Made by a program: the position numbers and the translations under genes
From: Chlorobiaceae bacterium
GTDB lineage: Bacteria; Bacteroidota; Chlorobiia; Chlorobiales; Chlorobiaceae
DNA: 8,515 nt
Direction: 5' to 3'
NCBI GenBank assembly: GCA_013336025.1
Contig: JAAXUM010000061.1
Span: forward strand, 1-8,515
Shown here: positions 5,648-8,515 of the stretch, piece after piece
Layout: each line of letters starts with the position of its first letter
Position numbering within the stretch: position 1 is the stretch's first letter
The notes under the pieces: model-generated
Told to the model about the DNA's origin: nothing
Seen by the model: the letters and a program-made list of their open reading frames with translations, nothing else
The model's database searches: none

Positions 5648-6901
5648 ATGGACGGTGCTGAAGGTGCTGCTTCACAGGAAGTACATCATTGCAATGAATG
5701 CGGCGCGCATTCTGGCGAAAAGTTTCTGAATCCGACTCCAATGCTTGATGAGCTGGAAAAAGGCCCATGGCCAAGTTTTATTTCCGGTTTCAAAGAGCTT
5801 GCGGAAAGAACGAAAAAACCCATGCTTCGCGGGGTGATGGATCAGCTCGAATACTCCTATAACACAAAGATGGGTTATTGGAAGGGCGGTCTGGTTACCG
5901 TGGACGGTTATGGAGCTGGTATCATTACCCGTTATTCCATGATCAAGGACAAGATTCCTGAAGCGGCAGAGTTTCATACGATGCGTATTCAGCCGGCACC
6001 GGGTTTGCACTATAACACGGCGATGCTGCGTGAGCTTTGTGATATCTGGGAAAAGTATGGCAGTGGATTGATTGCTCTGCATGGTCAGACCGGTGATATC
6101 ATGCTGCAGGGTATCGAGCAGGACAAGGTTCAGGCCTGTTTTGACGAACTCAACCAGGCTGGCTGGGATCTTGGCGGAGCCGGAGCGGGAATGCGTACCG
6201 CGGTTTCCTGTATCGGCCCAGGCAGATGTGAAAATGCCTGTTATGATAATCTCAAGCTGCACCTGCACGCCCTCAAGCATTTTGTCGGAGTGCTGCATCG
6301 TCCGGAGTGGAATTACAAACTGAAATTCAAGTTTTCGGGATGCCCGAATGACTGCACCAACTCGATTATGCGTTCTGATCTTGCCGTTATCGGTACATGG
6401 CGGGATGCGATTCAGGTTGATCGCGATGAGGTGAAGGCATGGATTGAAAAGAAGGGTGTTGACGCGCTGGTGAACCAGGTGATCAATCACTGTCCTACCA
6501 AAGCCATTTCACTGAAGGATGGCGAAATGGTCATAGAAACCAGAGATTGCGTGCGTTGCATGCACTGCCTGAATGCCATGCCCAAGGCTCTTTCTCCCGG
6601 AAAGGACAGAGGCATATCTCTCCTGATGGGCGGCAAGAATACGCTCAAGGTTGGTGTTAATATGGGCTCGCTCATCATTCCGTTTATGAAAATGGAGTCC
6701 GAAGAAGATATCGAGGCATTCATCGAGCAGATTGAGGCGATTATTGACTGGTGGGATGACAGTGGCCTTGATCACGAGCGTATCGGCGAAACCATCGAAC
6801 GCGTTGGTCTGAAGCAGTTTATCGAGGGTATCGGTCTTGAGGCTGACATTAACATGGTGACAAGACCACGCGATAACCCATACTTCAAGGCTAAGTACTA
6901 A
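5648..6901 (+). CDS. dsrA: Dissimilatory sulfite reductase alpha subunit (reverse type)
   Basis: At 417 residues this is a complete DsrA. The siroheme-[4Fe-4S] binding region shows Cys188-x5-Cys194 (CIGPGRC) and Cys232-x3-Cys236 (CPNDC). The inserted ferredoxin domain has Cys282 (HCPTKA) and the Cys301-x2-Cys304-x2-Cys307 cluster. The GGAGAGMRTAVSC segment before the first cluster is typical. DsrA and DsrB form an alpha2beta2 cytoplasmic enzyme; in this gene setting it is expected to work in the oxidative direction, producing sulfite from reduced sulfur and releasing electrons to DsrL. AAAGGAGGT at 5636-5644 gives an unusually complete Shine-Dalgarno sequence three bases before the ATG. The oxidative direction is inferred from neighbours (dsrE2, tusA, dsrN, dsrL). 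Confidence 0.97.
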   Translation: MDGAEGAASQEVHHCNECGAHSGEKFLNPTPMLDELEKGPWPSFISGFKELAERTKKPMLRGVMDQLEYSYNTKMGYWKGGLVTVDGYGAGIITRYSMIKDKIPEAAEFHTMRIQPAPGLHYNTAMLRELCDIWEKYGSGLIALHGQTGDIMLQGIEQDKVQACFDELNQAGWDLGGAGAGMRTAVSCIGPGRCENACYDNLKLHLHALKHFVGVLHRPEWNYKLKFKFSGCPNDCTNSIMRSDLAVIGTWRDAIQVDRDEVKAWIEKKGVDALVNQVINHCPTKAISLKDGEMVIETRDCVRCMHCLNAMPKALSPGKDRGISLLMGGKNTLKVGVNMGSLIIPFMKMESEEDIEAFIEQIEAIIDWWDDSGLDHERIGETIERVGLKQFIEGIGLEADINMVTRPRDNPYFKAKY

Positions 6902-6978
6902 GGTGACCGTCCGGTGTTGCAATCGATGAATTTAACTCTTTTTAAGAGGCTCTATTACACCTCAAAAGTAATGAAAAT

Positions 6979-8061
6979 ATGATGAGCAGTCCTGAAAAAA
7001 AATGGAAATCCGTAGAGTCGGGTCCTCATACCTATGAGGAGGCTCTGCATCCTGTTGTGAGAAAAAATTACGGAAAGTGGAAATATCACGAGATTCCGAA
7101 GCCCGGTGTGCTGGTGCATGTCGCTGAAAGCGGAGATTCAATCTATACTGTTCGGGCAGGAACCCCGCGTCAGGATACGGTTGACATGATTCGCAGGCTT
7201 TGCGACATAGCCGATAAATACTGTGATGGTTACCTTCGTTTTACGGTGCGTAACAACGTTGAGTTTCTGACTCCGAAACAGGAAAATGTCGAGCCGATGA
7301 TCAGAGAACTTGAGTCGATGGGCCTGCCTGTTGGAGGAACCGGCATGTGCGTCTCTTCGGTTTCGCATACGCAGGGCTGGCTTCATTGCGATATTCCTGC
7401 AACGGATGCCTCGGGAGTGGTGAAATCAATGATGGATACGCTCTATGAGGAGTTCAGGGGCATGCAGATGCCCAACAAAGTCAGGCTTTCGACATCATGC
7501 TGCTCGATCAACTGCGGCGGACAGGCGGATATTGCCGTCGTCGTCAAGCATACGCGCCCTCCACGGGTGAATCACGATCACCTTGCGATGATTTGCGAAC
7601 TGCCGAAAGCCGTGGCCCGCTGCCCTGTTGCCGCAATACGTCCAACGGTGGTTAACGGCAAACGGTCGCTTATGGTGGATGAAGAGAAGTGTATCTGCTG
7701 CGGAGCATGTTTTGGAGCCTGTCCTGCCATGGAGATCAACCACCCCGAGCACTCCAAGTTTGCTATCTGGGTAGGCGGAAAGAACAGTAATGCCCGTTCA
7801 AAGCCTTCAACCATGAGTATTGTTGCCCATAATCTGCCGAACAATCCGCCTCGATGGCCGGAGGTTACCGATGCAGTGGGTAAAATACTTGTTGCCTACA
7901 AGGAGGGCGGACGTCCCTGGGAGCGTATTGGAGAGTGGATAAACCGGATCGGATGGAAGCGCTTCTTTGAAGAGACGGGTCTGACCTTTGATGAGGATAT
8001 GATTGACAGCTACCGTCATGCGAGAACAACATTCAACCAGTCTGCTCATGTTCGCTTTTAG
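6979..8061 (+). CDS. dsrB: Dissimilatory sulfite reductase beta subunit (reverse type)
   Basis: This 360-residue protein is a complete DsrB. The ligands expected for the catalytic siroheme-[4Fe-4S] site are present: Cys137 (TQGWLHCD) and Cys174, Cys175 and Cys179 (SCCSINCGG), with the 37-residue spacing usual in the family. The ferredoxin domain has Cys215 (RCPVAAI) and Cys238-x2-Cys241-x2-Cys244-x3-Cys248 (KCICCGACFGAC). It pairs with DsrA, encoded 77 bases upstream. The start is one of two consecutive ATG codons (6979 or 6982); the frame is closed upstream at 6943 and has no other start codon between. No Shine-Dalgarno sequence is visible within the usual distance; the nearest, AAGAGG at 6944-6949, is 29 bases away. 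Translation may therefore depend on other signals. Confidence 0.97.
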   Translation: MMSSPEKKWKSVESGPHTYEEALHPVVRKNYGKWKYHEIPKPGVLVHVAESGDSIYTVRAGTPRQDTVDMIRRLCDIADKYCDGYLRFTVRNNVEFLTPKQENVEPMIRELESMGLPVGGTGMCVSSVSHTQGWLHCDIPATDASGVVKSMMDTLYEEFRGMQMPNKVRLSTSCCSINCGGQADIAVVVKHTRPPRVNHDHLAMICELPKAVARCPVAAIRPTVVNGKRSLMVDEEKCICCGACFGACPAMEINHPEHSKFAIWVGGKNSNARSKPSTMSIVAHNLPNNPPRWPEVTDAVGKILVAYKEGGRPWERIGEWINRIGWKRFFEETGLTFDEDMIDSYRHARTTFNQSAHVRF

Positions 8062-8076
8062 CCCAAGGAGATATTC

Positions 8077-8515
8077 ATGAAGGTAGAATCCAACCCAATT
8101 CTTGATTATGCGGTCAATTATGAGTTTCCTGAGTTCACCGAACTGCAGGGAACCGACAAGATTGTCGCATTCGGAGATCACAGTCACAAGTGCCCGGTGT
8201 ATGTCCGCCAGATTCCTCCGTGTTCAGCGGAGTGTCCGGCAGGAGAGGACATTCGGGGATATCAGCGGTTTCTCAACGGTGTTGAGAAATCGGAGGATCC
8301 ATGGAAATCAGCATGGGAGACGATTGTCGATACCAATCCGTTTCCGGCTGTCATGGGTCGTATCTGTCCGCATCCATGCCAGGGAGGATGCAATCGCCAG
8401 TATCATGACGAAAGCGTGGCAATCAATGCTGTTGAGCAGGTTGTCGGCAACTACGGGATTGAGCATAATCTTCAGCTTCCCGGGCCGGGCGCGGATACCG
8501 GAAAGCGGGTGGCTG
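8077..8515 (+). CDS. dsrL: DsrL, NAD(P)H-linked iron-sulfur flavoprotein, 3' truncated by the window edge
   Basis: The frame runs open from the ATG at 8077 to the end of the window, giving 146 residues of a protein that in this family is several hundred residues long. AAGGAG at 8065-8070 lies 6 bases upstream, and only 15 bases separate it from dsrB, so it is co-transcribed. The visible part matches the N-terminal iron-sulfur domain of GltD-like oxidoreductases: Cys49-x3-Cys53 (PPCSAECPAGEDI) and Cys97-x3-Cys101-x3-Cys105 (RICPHPCQGGCNR), with an extra Cys39. The stretch GKRVA at the cut is where the first FAD-binding segment begins. DsrL is the cytoplasmic electron acceptor of oxidative DsrAB and reduces NAD(P)+. 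The FAD and NAD(P) domains lie outside the window. Confidence 0.93.
   Translation, partial: MKVESNPILDYAVNYEFPEFTELQGTDKIVAFGDHSHKCPVYVRQIPPCSAECPAGEDIRGYQRFLNGVEKSEDPWKSAWETIVDTNPFPAVMGRICPHPCQGGCNRQYHDESVAINAVEQVVGNYGIEHNLQLPGPGADTGKRVA

Noticed and set aside
5672..6490. 272-codon open frame on the minus strand inside dsrA
   Set aside because: It is a shadow of dsrA, whose own frame carries all the expected cysteine motifs and a strong ribosome site.

Overview
The window looks like a piece of the chromosome of a green sulfur bacterium (Chlorobiaceae, Chlorobium/Pelodictyon-like). This rests on gene content and order: a sulfur-relay set (dsrE2, rhodanese, tusA), then dsrN, then dsrC-dsrA-dsrB-dsrL. 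That matches the oxidative (reverse) dissimilatory sulfite reductase locus known from this group. In sulfate reducers dsrD commonly follows dsrB; here dsrL follows it directly, as in sulfur oxidisers. I cannot name the species from the sequence alone. Every gene I can support is on the + strand.

Layout. Bases 1-1148 hold the 3' part of a TauE/SafE-type exporter (5' end outside the window) and, overlapping it by 4 bases, a small membrane protein of probable DUF1634 type. Bases 1149-1498 are non-coding, with a hairpin after the exporter pair and an inverted-repeat operator candidate. Bases 1499-2986 carry dsrE2, a single-domain rhodanese and tusA, with gaps of 83 and 172 bp. After another 184 bp, which includes a hairpin, comes dsrN (3171-4577). 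A long non-coding region (4578-5256) then leads to dsrC, dsrA and dsrB. The window ends inside dsrL (from 8077).

How the genes fit together. Rhodanese, TusA and DsrE2 are expected to pass persulfide sulfur from low-molecular-weight persulfides through the cytoplasm toward DsrC. Reverse DsrAB oxidises the sulfur, reductively carried on DsrC or as sulfide, to sulfite, and DsrL takes the electrons to NAD(P). DsrN is the glutamine-dependent amidase thought to make the siroheme amide used by DsrAB. The TauE-type exporter with its small partner could remove sulfite or a related anion; that is inference from family and position.

The most interesting observation is regulatory. A perfect 9-bp inverted repeat with a 2-bp centre lies upstream of dsrC (5131-5150), and a diverged copy with the same AACTA-N10-TAGTT frame (15 of 20 bases identical) lies upstream of dsrE2 (1276-1295). 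This suggests one dimeric regulator controls both the sulfur-relay unit and the dsrCABL unit. A strong leader hairpin (5173-5217) with two competing pairing partners sits between the dsrC operator and its ribosome binding site. I found no mobile element, CRISPR array, tRNA or rRNA. The protein-coding part is a known type of pathway, not a new system.
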